A program made the translations under genes and the position numbers. The notes beneath the pieces were generated by a model. The model saw only the letters and a program-made list of their open reading frames with translations, ran no database searches and was not told where the DNA came from. Shown here in pieces: positions 45,499 through 56,778 of a DNA stretch of 64,000 nucleotides; position 1 is the first letter of the stretch, and each line of letters starts with the position of its first letter. Origin of the DNA: Methanobrevibacter sp. UBA412 (lineage in GTDB: Archaea; Methanobacteriota; Methanobacteria; Methanobacteriales; Methanobacteriaceae); contig DAGJ01000012.1 in NCBI GenBank assembly GCA_002495685.1, forward strand, positions 1-64,000, read 5' to 3'.

Positions 45499-46314
45499 TT
45501 ATTCTGATTCAACTAAAGGAATGAATTCTTCATCAGTAGGTTCGACTAAGAAAGTACAGCAATTATCTCCCATAGTATAACATTTAATTTCTGTCACTTC
45601 AACTACTTGTTTTAAATAAGATGCTAATAAAGATTCAATTATTCCTGCGTCTAAAAAACATGCAGGTTTTCCGGTTTTTGGAAGTAAACCACATTCAAAA
45701 CAATCAACTGAAGTAATTTCAATTGTATCACCTAATTTAATACTTAATTCTCCAAGACCATTATCTTTCCAGAAATTTATAATATTTTCAGCAAATACAT
45801 TAACATCATCATCTTTTAGTTCTTCATATATTGTTTCACCAATATGTCTTCCAGTATCCAATAATATAGGGTCAATATTTATTCCTTCTTGAATTAAAGT
45901 AGATCTTAAAGTATGGAATAATAAAAAAGAAAATTGAAAATTAGTTTCATTAAGAATGTTATCAATCAAGAAATCTATTTTTCGTTCTTCCAATTCTACA
46001 GGTTCAGCAGCTTCAATTTCCCCTAAACATCTGGATTTAATATAAAATATTTTTTTTCTATGATCATTTGGATCAAATTTGTAAGATACAATACCATCTT
46101 CTCTTAATGATTTTAAATGAACGGAAATGGTGGATTTAGATTTTCCTGTGTTTTTAACTATTTCATCAAATTCCATTTCATTATTTTTAAGCATTGATAA
46201 TATTGTAAGTTTTACAGGACTTTTTACAACATTGACTCCAATTTTTCCATCAATTTTTGAAAAAATTTGGATAGGAGGTTCTTTCTCTTCTAATTCTAAA
46301 TTATTATTATCCAT
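45499..46314 (-). CDS. msvR: MsvR-like redox regulator (ArsR-type HTH plus V4R domain)
   Basis: A 271-residue regulator matching methanogen-specific V4R regulators. The N-terminal winged helix (about 28-95) has KSPVKLTILSMLKNNEMEFD and the recognition region TGKSKSTISVHLKSLREDG. The C-terminal V4R domain (about 130-260) carries Cys205, 208, 219, 245, 252 and 253. In Methanothermobacter, MsvR is encoded beside and controls the fpaA (FprA) oxidative-stress operon and senses redox through cysteines. The same divergent placement beside fprA here supports the name. A GAGGC site precedes the ATG. Its own predicted start site lies on a 20-bp perfect palindrome. Confidence 0.85.
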   Translation of the reverse strand: MDNNNLELEEKEPPIQIFSKIDGKIGVNVVKSPVKLTILSMLKNNEMEFDEIVKNTGKSKSTISVHLKSLREDGIVSYKFDPNDHRKKIFYIKSRCLGEIEAAEPVELEERKIDFLIDNILNETNFQFSFLLFHTLRSTLIQEGINIDPILLDTGRHIGETIYEELKDDDVNVFAENIINFWKDNGLGELSIKLGDTIEITSVDCFECGLLPKTGKPACFLDAGIIESLLASYLKQVVEVTEIKCYTMGDNCCTFLVEPTDEEFIPLVESE

Positions 46315-46368
46315 TATTAGCCTCTATTTAACGACTTTTATTAATTAATAAAAAAAATTTTAATTTTA

Positions 46369-46388
46369 TAATTATAAGCTTATAATTA
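46369..46388. promoter_or_regulatory. 20-bp perfect palindrome at the predicted msvR start (candidate operator)
   Basis: TAATTATAAG and CTTATAATTA form a perfect palindrome centred at 46378/46379. The minus-strand TATA element at 46405-46412 would place the msvR transcript start near 46380, so a bound protein would block initiation. Autoregulation is inferred. Confidence 0.45.
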
Positions 46389-46404
46389 ATTTTAATATTT
46401 ATAA

Positions 46405-46412
46405 TATTTATA
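46405..46412 (-). promoter_or_regulatory. TATA box for msvR
   Basis: The minus strand reads TATAAATA, about 90 bases upstream of the msvR ATG. A downstream start about 25 bases away falls on the palindrome at 46369-46388. Confidence 0.4.
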
Positions 46413-46612
46413 CTTGTTCCTATAATTACTAATAGTTTTAGCATATTTTTAATATCAATGAAATCTTATTAAATAGATAGACTTAACTTGAAATAATAAT
46501 TATTTTATTTAATAATATTTTTAATTTTTTTTGGATATTTTTTACTTAATTTTATATTTCATTGAAAAATAATGATATCAAATATTTTATTAAAACAATA
46601 CCTTTATATATT

Positions 46613-46620
46613 ATAAATTA
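46613..46620 (+). promoter_or_regulatory. TATA box for fprA
   Basis: TTTATATA preceded by an A-rich upstream element, giving a predicted start near 46643 and a leader of about 50 bases before the fprA ATG. Confidence 0.5.
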
Positions 46621-46634
46621 ATAAAATAAAACTA

Positions 46635-46656
46635 ATGTTCTAGTAAATACGAACAT
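46635..46656. promoter_or_regulatory. inverted repeat ATGTTC-N10-GAACAT over the fprA start (candidate MsvR box)
   Basis: Perfect 6-bp arms separated by ten bases, sitting over the predicted transcription start. The right arm is preceded by TAC, giving TACGAAC, close to the TTCG/CGAA-type inverted repeats that I recall for published MsvR boxes; the left arm (GTTCTAG) deviates. The adjacent msvR gene makes MsvR the leading candidate. Confidence 0.5.
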
Positions 46657-46694
46657 GTTTTTAATAATTTCTAAAAAAATATTAGAGGGAAAAA

Positions 46695-47927
46695 ATGAAA
46701 GCAAAAGCTCAAAAAATCGCTGAAGGAGTATACTGGATAGGTGTACTTGACTGGGACTTAAGATCTTATCATGGATACACATTAGATGGTACTACTTACA
46801 ATGCATACTTAGTATTTGGAAAAGATAAAACTGCATTAATTGATAATGCATATCCAGGAAAAACCGAAGAAATTATGGCACGTATAGATGATGCATTCGA
46901 ACAAGAAGGAAAAGATGTAAACATAGATTATATCATACAAAACCATGTTGAAAAAGATCACAGTGGAGTATTAGTAGATCTCCATAAAAGATTCCCTGAA
47001 GCTCCAATATACTGTAGTGAAATAGCTGTAAAAGGATTAGAAAAACATTACCCCGCACTTCAAGGATTAGATTTCCAAACTGTAGGTACTGGAGATTCAT
47101 TAGATTTAGGTGGAAGAACCTTTGCATTTTTAGATGCATTTTTACTTCATTGGCCAGACAGTATGTTCACTCTCTTAGTAGAAGATGGAATTTTATTCCC
47201 AAATGATGCATTTGGACAACATTTATGTTTCACCAAAAGATTTGATAAAGATATTCCTGATGAAATACTTATGGATGGGGCAAAAAAATTTTATGCAAAT
47301 TTAATTACTCCTCTTTCTAAAAAAGTTCTAAAAAAATTTGATGAAATTATAGAATTAGATTTATTAGATAAAATTAAAATGATTGCACCATCACACGGTC
47401 AAATATGGACAGACCCTATGAAAGTTATTAATGCTTACAGTGGATGGGCTACTGGAAAATTAGCAGAAGATAAAATTACTATAGTATATGATACAATGCA
47501 TTACTCAACTCAAACAATGGCACATGAAATTGCAGAAGGTGCAATTGCCGAAGGATATGATGTTGAAATGTTTTATTTACATGAAGATGAAAGAAGTGAA
47601 ATTGTTAAAAGTATTTTAACTAGTAAAGCAGTAGCATTCGGTGATCCAACAATAAATGATTACCCATTCCCAAGTATGGGAGATATTTTATTCTATTTAA
47701 AAGGTCTTCATTTCAACAGAACAGGATTTAAAAGACCTGCTGTAACATTTGGATCCATGGGAGGAAAAGGTGGATCACCAGATATATTAGCAGAATATTT
47801 AAATGATTCTGGATTTGATGTAATAGAAAAAGATGAAATTTATTATGTACCTAATGAAGACGAAAAAATAGCAGCATATAAATTAGGTCAAGACTTAGTA
47901 GCAGCTGCAAAAAAATTAGAATTATAA
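46695..47927 (+). CDS. fprA: F420H2 oxidase (A-type flavoprotein)
   Basis: Reduces dioxygen to water with reduced coenzyme F420, a main oxygen-removal enzyme of methanogens; the M. arboriphilus enzyme has been characterised. The 410-residue protein has an N-terminal metallo-beta-lactamase diiron domain with H84, E86, D88 and H89 in NHVEKDHSG and a further ligand in SHGQIW. A C-terminal flavodoxin domain begins near [17 protein letters not shown] (about 257). AGAGGGA precedes the ATG. It is followed by rubrerythrin 71 bases downstream on the same strand and faces the regulator msvR. Confidence 0.95.
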   Translation: MKAKAQKIAEGVYWIGVLDWDLRSYHGYTLDGTTYNAYLVFGKDKTALIDNAYPGKTEEIMARIDDAFEQEGKDVNIDYIIQNHVEKDHSGVLVDLHKRFPEAPIYCSEIAVKGLEKHYPALQGLDFQTVGTGDSLDLGGRTFAFLDAFLLHWPDSMFTLLVEDGILFPNDAFGQHLCFTKRFDKDIPDEILMDGAKKFYANLITPLSKKVLKKFDEIIELDLLDKIKMIAPSHGQIWTDPMKVINAYSGWATGKLAEDKITIVYDTMHYSTQTMAHEIAEGAIAEGYDVEMFYLHEDERSEIVKSILTSKAVAFGDPTINDYPFPSMGDILFYLKGLHFNRTGFKRPAVTFGSMGGKGGSPDILAEYLNDSGFDVIEKDEIYYVPNEDEKIAAYKLGQDLVAAAKKLEL

Positions 47928-47998
47928 ACATACCCAAAAATTAATATTAATGTAAAATATATATTAAAATGAAAATTTAAATTATTGGAGGAAAAAAT

Positions 47999-48415
47999 AT
48001 GGCAGAATATGAACGTAAAATAGGAACTACAGTTAATACTGATGTAGAAAAAGAAGTAGCAGGAAATTTCAAAGGAGAAACTGCTGAAGTAGGTATTTAT
48101 ATGGCTATGGCTAGACAAGCATCAAGTGAAGGTTATGGAGAATTAGCTGAAGTATTTAAAAGATTAGCATTTGAAGAAGCTGAACATGCAGCAAGATTTG
48201 CTGAAATGAATGGTGTTATTAAGCCTACTTTAAGTGAAAATATTGATATGATGCTTGATGGTGAATTAAAAGCTAATGTTGAAAAAAGAGAAGCTTCTGA
48301 TAAAGCAAAAGAAGCTGGTCTTGAAGATGCAAGCGATTTCTTCCGAGAAAGTTCTAAAGATGAAGGACGCCATTCAAGAATTTTAGAAGGAATTAAAGAA
48401 AGATATAATTTATAA
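47999..48415 (+). CDS. rubrerythrin, short form without rubredoxin domain
   Basis: A 138-residue diiron four-helix protein that reduces peroxide. [31 protein letters not shown] and [13 protein letters not shown] hold the Glu and His iron ligands. The C-terminal rubredoxin-like domain of canonical rubrerythrin is missing, so electrons must come from a separate partner. A GGAGG ribosome site precedes the ATG. It lies directly behind fprA and is probably part of the same MsvR-controlled operon. Confidence 0.93.
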   Translation: MAEYERKIGTTVNTDVEKEVAGNFKGETAEVGIYMAMARQASSEGYGELAEVFKRLAFEEAEHAARFAEMNGVIKPTLSENIDMMLDGELKANVEKREASDKAKEAGLEDASDFFRESSKDEGRHSRILEGIKERYNL

Positions 48416-48662
48416 ATTTCTTTAACCTTTTTTTATTTTTAATAAAAAACTTAAAAATCAATAATCTATTTTTTGAATATAAAATAAAGTCCTTTAAAAT
48501 AAAAAAACAATACATTAAAATAAATGATTACAATAATCATATATAAATAATTAATCATTTAACCTTAAATATAAAAGTTACTAATTTTAAATCATGATTT
48601 CAAACGAATCATGTACATGTAAATTATATTTTATAGAAAAATAAAAAAATTAAAAAATTTTT

Positions 48663-49820
48663 TTATAATAATGCTGCACTAAAACCATAAATTAAACTTA
48701 TTATAATTATCATTAGCATTAAATAAGATGAAAATTTTGTCAACAATTGAACTGTTTTTTCAGACAATTTATAACTTAATAATGTTTCAAACATCAAACC
48801 CCCATCTAAAGGTTTCATAGGCAATAAATTAAATGAACCTATTGCAAAATTTAGGAAAAAAATCCAATTAAATAATTGAATCATTGGAAATATTACCCAA
48901 AGAACAGGACTTAATTGATTACTCCCTAAATCATTATTAAAACTATAATGTTTAACTGTTTGAACACCCATATAACCTAAAGTTTTATTATTTGGATTTT
49001 CTCCTAACTTAAAACTATAAATTCCTTGATCCGTCGATACATGAACCGTTTGATATGGTCTAAATGTTTTTATTGTATTTATGTAACCTTGAGAATTATC
49101 AAAACTTTGATTATTTATTGACTCTACAACCATTCCAGATTTTAAAATCCCATCTGCAGGAGCATCAGAAACAACCCTATCAATGCTTACCCCATCTTCA
49201 TGAAAATACATTGGAACAACAGCAGAAGATAAAACCAAAACAATGATTAAAGAAATAACTGCAAGAACCATATTACCCATTGATCCTGCAGCATAAATTC
49301 TTAACTTACCAGATTTGGACAAATGTTTAATTTCATCTTCATCAGGTTCAACAAAAGCCCCAGGGATTATCGCAAACAATAATAAACCAATAGAATTAAT
49401 TTTTACATTTTCTACTCTAGCTAATATTCCATGAGAAAATTCATGAATAATAATCACTGTGATTAAACCAATAATACCATAAAGAAATGGTATAAAAATT
49501 GGTGATCCTGGGATATCAACTCCAGGAATAACTAGTCCAACTGCAGGAGTTTGAGATATATTGGCAAATGAGTAAATTAAACTTACTGCCATGAAAATCA
49601 TTAAACCAAATGAAATAATGATTCCTATATTCATATACCATTTCCAAAACTTTTTAGATTTATTAGCTATTCTGTCTATAAATCCCCTAAGTCTTTTTGT
49701 CTTCCATAATAATACTGGAAATTCAACTTCCACATCATGTTTGACTAAATAATCTTTAAAAATTAGAGCGAATAACCAAATAATAATAAAAGCTATAACA
49801 TAATACCAAATTCCATTCAT
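48663..49820 (-). CDS. site-2 protease-type membrane metalloprotease
   Basis: A 385-residue intramembrane metalloprotease of family M50. The zinc motif HEFSH (126-130, in IIIHEFSHGILAR) lies in a membrane helix, and the second-site NLLPMKPLDGG motif contributes the Asp ligand near the C-terminus. A PDZ-like domain of about 90 residues (SIDRVVSDAPADGILKSGMV onward) lies between them. Several further hydrophobic helices are visible. It probably cleaves a membrane-bound regulator or signal peptide remnant; the substrate is unknown. It is the last gene of a minus-strand run after moeA, with a 45-base gap. Confidence 0.9.
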   Translation of the reverse strand: MNGIWYYVIAFIIIWLFALIFKDYLVKHDVEVEFPVLLWKTKRLRGFIDRIANKSKKFWKWYMNIGIIISFGLMIFMAVSLIYSFANISQTPAVGLVIPGVDIPGSPIFIPFLYGIIGLITVIIIHEFSHGILARVENVKINSIGLLLFAIIPGAFVEPDEDEIKHLSKSGKLRIYAAGSMGNMVLAVISLIIVLVLSSAVVPMYFHEDGVSIDRVVSDAPADGILKSGMVVESINNQSFDNSQGYINTIKTFRPYQTVHVSTDQGIYSFKLGENPNNKTLGYMGVQTVKHYSFNNDLGSNQLSPVLWVIFPMIQLFNWIFFLNFAIGSFNLLPMKPLDGGLMFETLLSYKLSEKTVQLLTKFSSYLMLMIIIISLIYGFSAALL

Positions 49821-49865
49821 GTTTTCACTTACAAAAATTAAATTAATAAATATTAAAAATAGGAA

Positions 49866-51095
49866 TTAATATTTATCCCATATCATTGAATTAAAAAATA
49901 CTAAATTTACAAGGTCCCCTTTTTCTATTCCTTCATTATTTTCATCAATGATTATATAACTATTTGCTTCAACCATTGATCTAATAATTCCTGAACCTCT
50001 ATTTAATATATGTTTTGCATATTTTTCATCAGCATAAGTTCTAATAAAATCAGTTCTACCTAAATTTGATGGAATTTTTAGTAAGGATTCTCTTTCAACA
50101 ATTTTAAAATCAAAATTAAGCCCTTGCATTTGAATTAAATATTTTCTTGCAAAAATATCAAATTGGGCCATAGCTGCAACTGGTTGACCAGATAATGTGA
50201 AAACAATAGTATCATTAATTATACCAGACCCTACAGGTTTTCCAGGTCTTATAGAAACACCATGAAATAATAATTCTCCAGAATCTTCTACAGCATCCAC
50301 AACAACATCCCCTTTACTAATTGCAGTTCCACCTGTAGTTATGATAACATCAAACTCTTTTGAATTTTCAATAAGAATAGATTTAACTTCCTCAAAATTA
50401 TCATGAGCATGTTCTACTTCAACAGTAGCGCCTGTACTTTGGATTAAAGAAGAAATTGTATATTTATTTGAATTAATTATTTTAGCTTTATCTAAAGTAG
50501 AAGAAGGTTCAACTAATTCATTACCTGTAACAATTAGTTTTACTTTAGGTTTTTTATAAACTTTTATTTCTTTAAAACCAGCTGAAGCTATCAAACCTAA
50601 CTCTTGAGATCTAATAAATGTATTTGAATCTAAAATTTTATCTCCCTTTTTTAAATCCTCACCTAAAGGTGAAATATTATCTTTAGGACTAACTTGAGAA
50701 TGAATATCTAAATCATTACCCTCATGTGAGGTGTACTCTTCCATTAAGACCGCATTAGCCCCTTTTGGAATTGGAGCTCCTGTAGCTATCCTAATTGCTT
50801 CACCCGATTTTATTGTTTTTTCAGAAAAGTCCCCCGCACCTATAAAATCTATTAATTTAAGATGTTTATGATTATTATTAGATGCTCCAAATGTATCTTC
50901 CGCCAAAACAGCATAACCATCCATAGCAGATTTATCAAATGGTGGAGAATCATGAAAAGAATATATATTTTCAGCCAAAACTCTATTATGAGCATCTTTA
51001 ATATCTATTTTTTCTATATCCATAATTTTTTGAAAATTATCTACTTTTTCTAAAGCATCATCTAATGGCATTAATTTTGAAAAAAAACCTTTCAT
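49866..51095 (-). CDS. moeA: molybdopterin molybdenumtransferase MoeA
   Basis: Inserts molybdate (or tungstate in related enzymes) into adenylated molybdopterin, for formate and formylmethanofuran dehydrogenases. About 409 residues. SPPFDKSAMDGYAV is the conserved N-terminal motif; IATGAPIPKGANAVLMEE and IITTGGTAISKGDVVVDA (the MogA-like domain), then LSGQPVAAMAQFD follow. The frame continues to an ATG at 51116, but GGAGA is best placed for the ATG at 51095. It starts shortly after the purL stop codon and is probably co-transcribed with it. Confidence 0.9.
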   Translation of the reverse strand: MKGFFSKLMPLDDALEKVDNFQKIMDIEKIDIKDAHNRVLAENIYSFHDSPPFDKSAMDGYAVLAEDTFGASNNNHKHLKLIDFIGAGDFSEKTIKSGEAIRIATGAPIPKGANAVLMEEYTSHEGNDLDIHSQVSPKDNISPLGEDLKKGDKILDSNTFIRSQELGLIASAGFKEIKVYKKPKVKLIVTGNELVEPSSTLDKAKIINSNKYTISSLIQSTGATVEVEHAHDNFEEVKSILIENSKEFDVIITTGGTAISKGDVVVDAVEDSGELLFHGVSIRPGKPVGSGIINDTIVFTLSGQPVAAMAQFDIFARKYLIQMQGLNFDFKIVERESLLKIPSNLGRTDFIRTYADEKYAKHILNRGSGIIRSMVEANSYIIIDENNEGIEKGDLVNLVFFNSMIWDKY

Positions 51096-51123
51096 ATAAT
51101 TTCTCCATCTCATCACATATTTA

Positions 51124-53277
51124 TTATGACATATATTGTTCTATTACTCCATTGTAAGAATCATTTAATTTTTTAATTGAGATATTTATATCAGCTAATA
51201 TTAATGATTTTCCTTTAACTTCCCCAATACAACTACAAGGAACATTAATTTTTGATAAAATATCATTTAATGCATCTGGTTTTACAGTGATAATATATCT
51301 TCCATGAGATTCAGAATAAATTAAATTATTAATAGTTAGTTCATCCTCTTTCGGAATTTTTGATACATCAATTTCACAACCATATTCTCCAGAAATTGCC
51401 ATTTCAGATAAAGCTACTGCAATTCCTCCTTGAGAACAGTCATGCACTGCAGTGATAAATTCATTTGAATCCTCTTTAATTAAATTTAAAACAGCATTTG
51501 CATTATCAAATTCTTCATCAATTCTAACTTTTGGTGCTTTTCCTTGTTCTATGTTATGAACAGATCTATAATATTCAGAACCTCCAACTTCATCATAAGT
51601 TTTTCCAATTATGATTATTTTATCATTTTCATTTTTGAAATTCATAGTTCGAATATTCTTTAAGTTTTCAACACCAATAACTCCCACAGCAGGTGTTGGA
51701 TTAATTTTTACACCTTCCATTTCATTATAAAAACTAACATTTCCACTAATAACTGGAGATTTAAATTTAGAAGCCATATCAGACATTCCCTTAATACATT
51801 CTTGGAATTGCCATAAAATTTCAGGATTTTCAGGATTTCCAAAGTTTAAACAATCAACAATAGCATAAGGAGTGGCACCCATAGAAACTACATTACGTAT
51901 TGCTTCAGCAACTGAACCTGCCCCACCATCATAAGGTGATAATTTTGTGTAAATAGGATTTGAATCTGCAGTTAATGTTACAGCTGTATTTTCATCTACT
52001 TTAAGAACTGCTGCATCATCTCCAGGTTTAACAACTGTTCTTATTTGTACCTCATGGTCATATTGTTTATAAACCCATTTTTTACTTGCAATATTTGGAG
52101 AAGATAAAATTTTTATTAAAGACTCAGATAATTTTGGATCATTAACTTTAACGCAAACATCATTTTTAATTGGTTCTTTAATCTCACGATTAAGAGAAGG
52201 AGGATCTGCTAACAATAAAGTAGGTAAATTTGCAATTTCTTGATTTTCATCAAAAATAATCATATTATCTCCATCAGTAACTTCTCCAATTACTTCTGAA
52301 ATAATTTCATGTTTATCACAAATAGATTTAGCTTTAGCCACATCATCAGGATTCAATACAAAAACCATTCTTTCCTGTGATTCTGATAACATTATTTCAT
52401 ATGGAGTCATTCCAGTTTCACGTAGAGGTATAGAATTTAAATCCACTATAGCTCCATTGTTAGAAGAATCAGCTAATTCTGAAATACAGCAAGTTAATCC
52501 TCCTCCACCTAAATCTTTTACTCCTGAAACATTAATTTTTTCAATTATTTCATAAGAAGCTTCCATTACTCTTTTTTTTGTAAAAGGATCACCTACTTGT
52601 ACAGCAGGTCTATCCTCTGTTTCTGAATCAGAAGTTAATTCTTCAGAAGCAAAAGTAACACCATGAATTCCATCTCTACCTGTGCTGCCCCCCATCAAAA
52701 AGAAGACATCTCCAGGATTAGGTGCAATTCCATAAACTAGTTTATCTTTATCCACTAAACCTGCACAAAGAACATTGACTAATGGATTAGTTCTAAATGA
52801 TTCATCAAATTCAACTTCTCCTGCAACAGTAGGTACTCCAACTCTATTACCATAATCAGAAATCCCTTTTACAACATGTTCAAAAAGATATCTAGATTTT
52901 TGATCTTTATCTATTGGACCAAAACGAATAGAATCTAATAAAGCAATCGGTTTTGCACCCATAGATATTATATCTCTAAGAATTCCACCAATTCCAGTAC
53001 CTGCACCCCCATACGGTTCAATAGCAGAAGGATGATTATGACTCTCCATTCCAACAGCTAGAGCTAATTTATCAGTTATTGAAACTATACCCGCATCATC
53101 TCCTGGACCTAAAATTATGTTTTCACCTTCAGTCGGAAATGTTTTCAAAATAGGTCTACTACTTTTGTAAGAACAATGCTCTGAAAACATAACATCTAAC
53201 ATACCCTCTTCTAAGGGATTCATTTTTCTCCCAAGAATTCCCTTAATATATTCCATTTCAGAATTTTCCAAAGTCAT
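51124..53277 (-). CDS. purL: phosphoribosylformylglycinamidine synthase subunit II
   Basis: The ATP-dependent synthase subunit of purine biosynthesis, working with PurQ and PurS. The 717-residue protein has two pseudo-symmetric AIR-synthase-like halves, beginning [33 protein letters not shown] and GPGDDAGIV lie in the first half, and [22 protein letters not shown] in the second. It is the short archaeal/Gram-positive type without the glutaminase domain. AGTAGGTGTTTAA precedes the ATG. It lies 26 bases after ileS and before moeA, all on the minus strand. Confidence 0.95.
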   Translation of the reverse strand: MTLENSEMEYIKGILGRKMNPLEEGMLDVMFSEHCSYKSSRPILKTFPTEGENIILGPGDDAGIVSITDKLALAVGMESHNHPSAIEPYGGAGTGIGGILRDIISMGAKPIALLDSIRFGPIDKDQKSRYLFEHVVKGISDYGNRVGVPTVAGEVEFDESFRTNPLVNVLCAGLVDKDKLVYGIAPNPGDVFFLMGGSTGRDGIHGVTFASEELTSDSETEDRPAVQVGDPFTKKRVMEASYEIIEKINVSGVKDLGGGGLTCCISELADSSNNGAIVDLNSIPLRETGMTPYEIMLSESQERMVFVLNPDDVAKAKSICDKHEIISEVIGEVTDGDNMIIFDENQEIANLPTLLLADPPSLNREIKEPIKNDVCVKVNDPKLSESLIKILSSPNIASKKWVYKQYDHEVQIRTVVKPGDDAAVLKVDENTAVTLTADSNPIYTKLSPYDGGAGSVAEAIRNVVSMGATPYAIVDCLNFGNPENPEILWQFQECIKGMSDMASKFKSPVISGNVSFYNEMEGVKINPTPAVGVIGVENLKNIRTMNFKNENDKIIIIGKTYDEVGGSEYYRSVHNIEQGKAPKVRIDEEFDNANAVLNLIKEDSNEFITAVHDCSQGGIAVALSEMAISGEYGCEIDVSKIPKEDELTINNLIYSESHGRYIITVKPDALNDILSKINVPCSCIGEVKGKSLILADINISIKKLNDSYNGVIEQYMS

Positions 53278-53303
53278 TTAAACACCTACTAACAATAGTT
53301 TTC

Positions 53304-56300
53304 TTATTTTTTAACTATAGAAATCATGATTTCTTCATCTTCTATTTTCCATTTCTTTGTATATTCATCTTCAATAGCTTCAGATTCAGGCACACAAACA
53401 GATGTATTCCCTTCTACTAATGTAAAAGTAATTGCTCTAACTTCGTTTTTAATTAAATCTGACTGTTTTTGTACTAATTCTTTGAATTTTGAACTTGAAT
53501 AAACTAAAACTCCAATCATAGATTCTACATCCAAATCCATATCTTTTCTCATATCTTGAATTCTTCTAATAAGTTCACGAGACATAGCTTCAGATAATAT
53601 TTCCTGAGTAATTTCTGTATTTACAAAAACATTTCCACCATCAAATTCAGAACTAACTACATTATCAGGGAGTTCAGTATCATATAAAACTTCTTCAGAA
53701 GAAAGTTCTATTTCTTTTAAATTTCCTTCTCTATCTTCAGTCTTTACAATATATTTACCATTAGATTCTAATTCTTTTTTAATAATATTACCATCAGCAT
53801 TAGCAAAGTGTTTTTTTACTAATCCTAAATCTCCTTTAAGTTTAGGGCCTAATATCTTTAAATTTGGTTTAGCTACAAATGATAAATCTTTAAACTCTTT
53901 TGCTGTTAAAACATTTTTTGTATTAGATTGGTCTTTAATAATATCTTCAAAATAGTTAACTGCATTTATAATTTTTTCATCTTGTGAAACAATTGTGATA
54001 TCATTTACTGGCCATCTTAATTTGTATCTAACTATATCTCTTGCCCTAGCAGATGCTTCAATGATATTTCTTACTGAATCCATCATTTCTTCAAGATTAG
54101 TATCTATAAGATTTTCATCAAATTGCCATTTTTCCATGTGTATACTTTCTTTAGATGTTTGTTTAACATTAACAACTAAATTATGATAAATTTCTTCACT
54201 TAAATGTGGTGTTATAGGAGCCATTACTTTAATTAATATTTCAAGAGCTGTGTAAAGACTGTAATAAGCACCTAATTTATCAGGATCATTACTTTCAACC
54301 CAAGTTCTTCCTCTTATTAATCTTACATACCATCTACTTAAATCTTCTAATATAAAATGGTTGATTTTTCGAGTTGCTAAATGGAAATATAAATTATTTA
54401 AATCTTCACCTACTTCTTTAGACAAAGTATTAGCTTTAGATATAATCCATTTATCTTCTTTTCTTAAGTTTATATTGTCTTTAGTACAATTTTCAGGATT
54501 AAAATTATCTAATGACATATAAGTAGTTGAAAATACATACACATTCCACAGAATATTAAACATTTTTTTAACATTGTTTAATTCATCCCACACAAATTTA
54601 AGATCATCCCAAGGTTTACATGCCCAAAGAAGATAAAATCTTAATATATCCGCACCATACTTTTCAATAACTTCTTCAGGTCTAACAACATTACCTAAAG
54701 ATTTACTCATTTTTTTACCATCTTCATCTAATACAAAACCATGCATTAAAACTTTCTTATAGGGTACTTCATCTAAAGATATAACACCTGCACCTAATTG
54801 AGAATAAAACCATCCTCTAGTTTGATCATGACCTTCTGTTATAAAATCATAAGGATACCATTTTTTAAAGCCTTCTTCTTTTTGAGGATAATATAAAGAT
54901 GCCCATCCAGCAACTCCTGAATCAATCCAAACATCTAAAACATCAGGTATTCTAGTCATCTCATGTCCACAATCACATTTAAATTTTATTTCATCAACAT
55001 AAGGTCTGTGGACTAATTCATCATCATTAGCTTGAATTTCATATATAGATTTATTCTTTAATTCATTTACTGAACCAATTACTTCAATTTTGCCACAATT
55101 TGGGCATTCCCATATAGGAATAGGTATTCCCCAATATCTTTGTCTTGAAATTGTCCAATCTTTAGCATTTTCAACCCAATCTTTAAATCTTTGTTGTCCT
55201 GCCCATTCAGGAATCCAATTAACACGATTTAATTGATTAAGCATTTCTTGTTTTATTTCAGTAACTTTTAAAAACCATTGTTCAGTAGCTAAATAGATTA
55301 TCGGAGTTTTACATCTCCAACAAGTTCCATATCTATGGATTATTGTTTCATTTCTTAATAAAGATCCATTATTTTCCAAATCATTTAATATATTTTCATT
55401 GAACTTTTTAACAAATCCACCAACATATATTCCTGCATCTTCAGTAAATTTTCCTTCTTCATTTACTGGACAAAATATTGGTAAATCAAATTCTTTACCA
55501 ATTTCAAAATCATCAGGCCCATGACCTGGTGCGGTATGTACACAACCTGTCCCTTCTCCTAATTCTACATGATCACCAGGTAATATTTTATGAACATTTT
55601 CTATTTTATCCATTTCCAATTGTTTTGGGATTTCATTAAATAAGGGATAAACATAATCTAATCCTTCAAGATCTGTACCTTTAACTATTTTGATAATTTG
55701 ATAGTTTATAGTTTCTATAACTTCTTTTTCATATTCAATATCTTCGTTTTCAGCATAATCTTTTTCAATTTTGTGTTTTAAAACTTTTTTAGTTATAGGT
55801 TCTCCAAAAATAGGTTCAACTAAATCTTCAGCTAAAATTAATATTTCATTATTAATTTTCACAAATGCATAATTAAAATCAGAATTAACACAAATAGCTA
55901 AGTTTGCTGGAAGAGTCCAAGGAGTTGTTGTCCATACTAATACATATTCTTTAAGATTTTCATTATTTTCTTCTTTAGATAAAATGTTATCTTTTAAAGG
56001 GAATTTAACATATATGGAAGGATCTTCTTTTTCTTCATAATCTATTTCAGCTGCTGCTAAAGCTGTTTCACAATGAGGACACCAGCTTATTACTCGTAAA
56101 TCTTTAGTGAGTAAATTTTTTTCATTAGATCTTTTAAGAGTCCACCATGCAGATTCCATATACTTAGGATCCAAAGTCATGTAAGGATTTTTCCAATCCA
56201 TCCATACACCTAAACTTTGAAATTGTTTAGTCATAGCTTCTTTATTTTCCATTGCAAATTCTTTACATTTATTTACAAAACTAGCTATTCCAATTTTATT

Positions 56301-56630
56301 TTCAATTTCTTTTTTACTTTTTATACCCATTAATTCTTCTACTTTATGTTCAATTGGAAGACCATGAGTATCCCATCCTGCTTGTCTTCTTAAAGAATAC
56401 CCATTCATAGATTTATATCTTAAATGAGTATCCTTTAAAACTTTATTCCATGCAGTACCTAAATGGATTTTACCACTACAATATGGAGGTCCATCTAAAA
56501 ATGAATATTGTGGACCATTTGCATTTAATTTATTAACTTTAGAAAAAATTTGATTTTGTGACCAAAAATTTTGGACTTTATCCTCAATTTTTGAATACTG
56601 ATATGATTTTTCTGCCTCTTTTAATGGCAT
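53304..56630 (-). CDS. ileS: isoleucyl-tRNA synthetase
   Basis: Class Ia aminoacyl-tRNA synthetase of 1108 residues, the long archaeal/eukaryotic length. The HIGH motif appears as [14 protein letters not shown] near residue 54, and KMSKSLGN is complete at about 635. The editing CP1 domain has [11 protein letters not shown] and [26 protein letters not shown] and CPNC/CDCGHE segments may bind zinc. An AGGAGATAAT site precedes the ATG. It heads the ileS-purL-moeA-protease run. Confidence 0.96.
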   Translation of the reverse strand: MPLKEAEKSYQYSKIEDKVQNFWSQNQIFSKVNKLNANGPQYSFLDGPPYCSGKIHLGTAWNKVLKDTHLRYKSMNGYSLRRQAGWDTHGLPIEHKVEELMGIKSKKEIENKIGIASFVNKCKEFAMENKEAMTKQFQSLGVWMDWKNPYMTLDPKYMESAWWTLKRSNEKNLLTKDLRVISWCPHCETALAAAEIDYEEKEDPSIYVKFPLKDNILSKEENNENLKEYVLVWTTTPWTLPANLAICVNSDFNYAFVKINNEILILAEDLVEPIFGEPITKKVLKHKIEKDYAENEDIEYEKEVIETINYQIIKIVKGTDLEGLDYVYPLFNEIPKQLEMDKIENVHKILPGDHVELGEGTGCVHTAPGHGPDDFEIGKEFDLPIFCPVNEEGKFTEDAGIYVGGFVKKFNENILNDLENNGSLLRNETIIHRYGTCWRCKTPIIYLATEQWFLKVTEIKQEMLNQLNRVNWIPEWAGQQRFKDWVENAKDWTISRQRYWGIPIPIWECPNCGKIEVIGSVNELKNKSIYEIQANDDELVHRPYVDEIKFKCDCGHEMTRIPDVLDVWIDSGVAGWASLYYPQKEEGFKKWYPYDFITEGHDQTRGWFYSQLGAGVISLDEVPYKKVLMHGFVLDEDGKKMSKSLGNVVRPEEVIEKYGADILRFYLLWACKPWDDLKFVWDELNNVKKMFNILWNVYVFSTTYMSLDNFNPENCTKDNINLRKEDKWIISKANTLSKEVGEDLNNLYFHLATRKINHFILEDLSRWYVRLIRGRTWVESNDPDKLGAYYSLYTALEILIKVMAPITPHLSEEIYHNLVVNVKQTSKESIHMEKWQFDENLIDTNLEEMMDSVRNIIEASARARDIVRYKLRWPVNDITIVSQDEKIINAVNYFEDIIKDQSNTKNVLTAKEFKDLSFVAKPNLKILGPKLKGDLGLVKKHFANADGNIIKKELESNGKYIVKTEDREGNLKEIELSSEEVLYDTELPDNVVSSEFDGGNVFVNTEITQEILSEAMSRELIRRIQDMRKDMDLDVESMIGVLVYSSSKFKELVQKQSDLIKNEVRAITFTLVEGNTSVCVPESEAIEDEYTKKWKIEDEEIMISIVKK

Positions 56631-56778
56631 GTATTATCTCCTGTAAATGTTATGATAATGTTTTTCTATGATTAAATAAGTGTATTATTTGAAATATTAA
56701 ATAAAAATAATTTATATTCCATCTTTAAATCATGAATAATTATTTTAAAAATAAAAAAATGAAAAAATTAATTAGTGT

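Larger units (their letters stand above)
46315..46694. other. divergent control region msvR / fprA
   Basis: A 380-base non-coding region between divergent msvR and fprA. It contains a minus-strand TATA element (46405-46412) with a 20-bp palindrome over the predicted start (46369-46388), and a plus-strand TATA element (46613-46620) with an inverted repeat over the predicted fprA start (46635-46656). Confidence 0.6.

Noticed and set aside
48589..48600. Palindrome AAATCATGATTT downstream of rubrerythrin, with similar ATCATGA words at about 7364, 12086, 12158 and 56728
   Set aside because: The words are short and common in A/T-rich DNA and lie in unrelated places. I cannot show that they are more frequent than chance without counting the genome.
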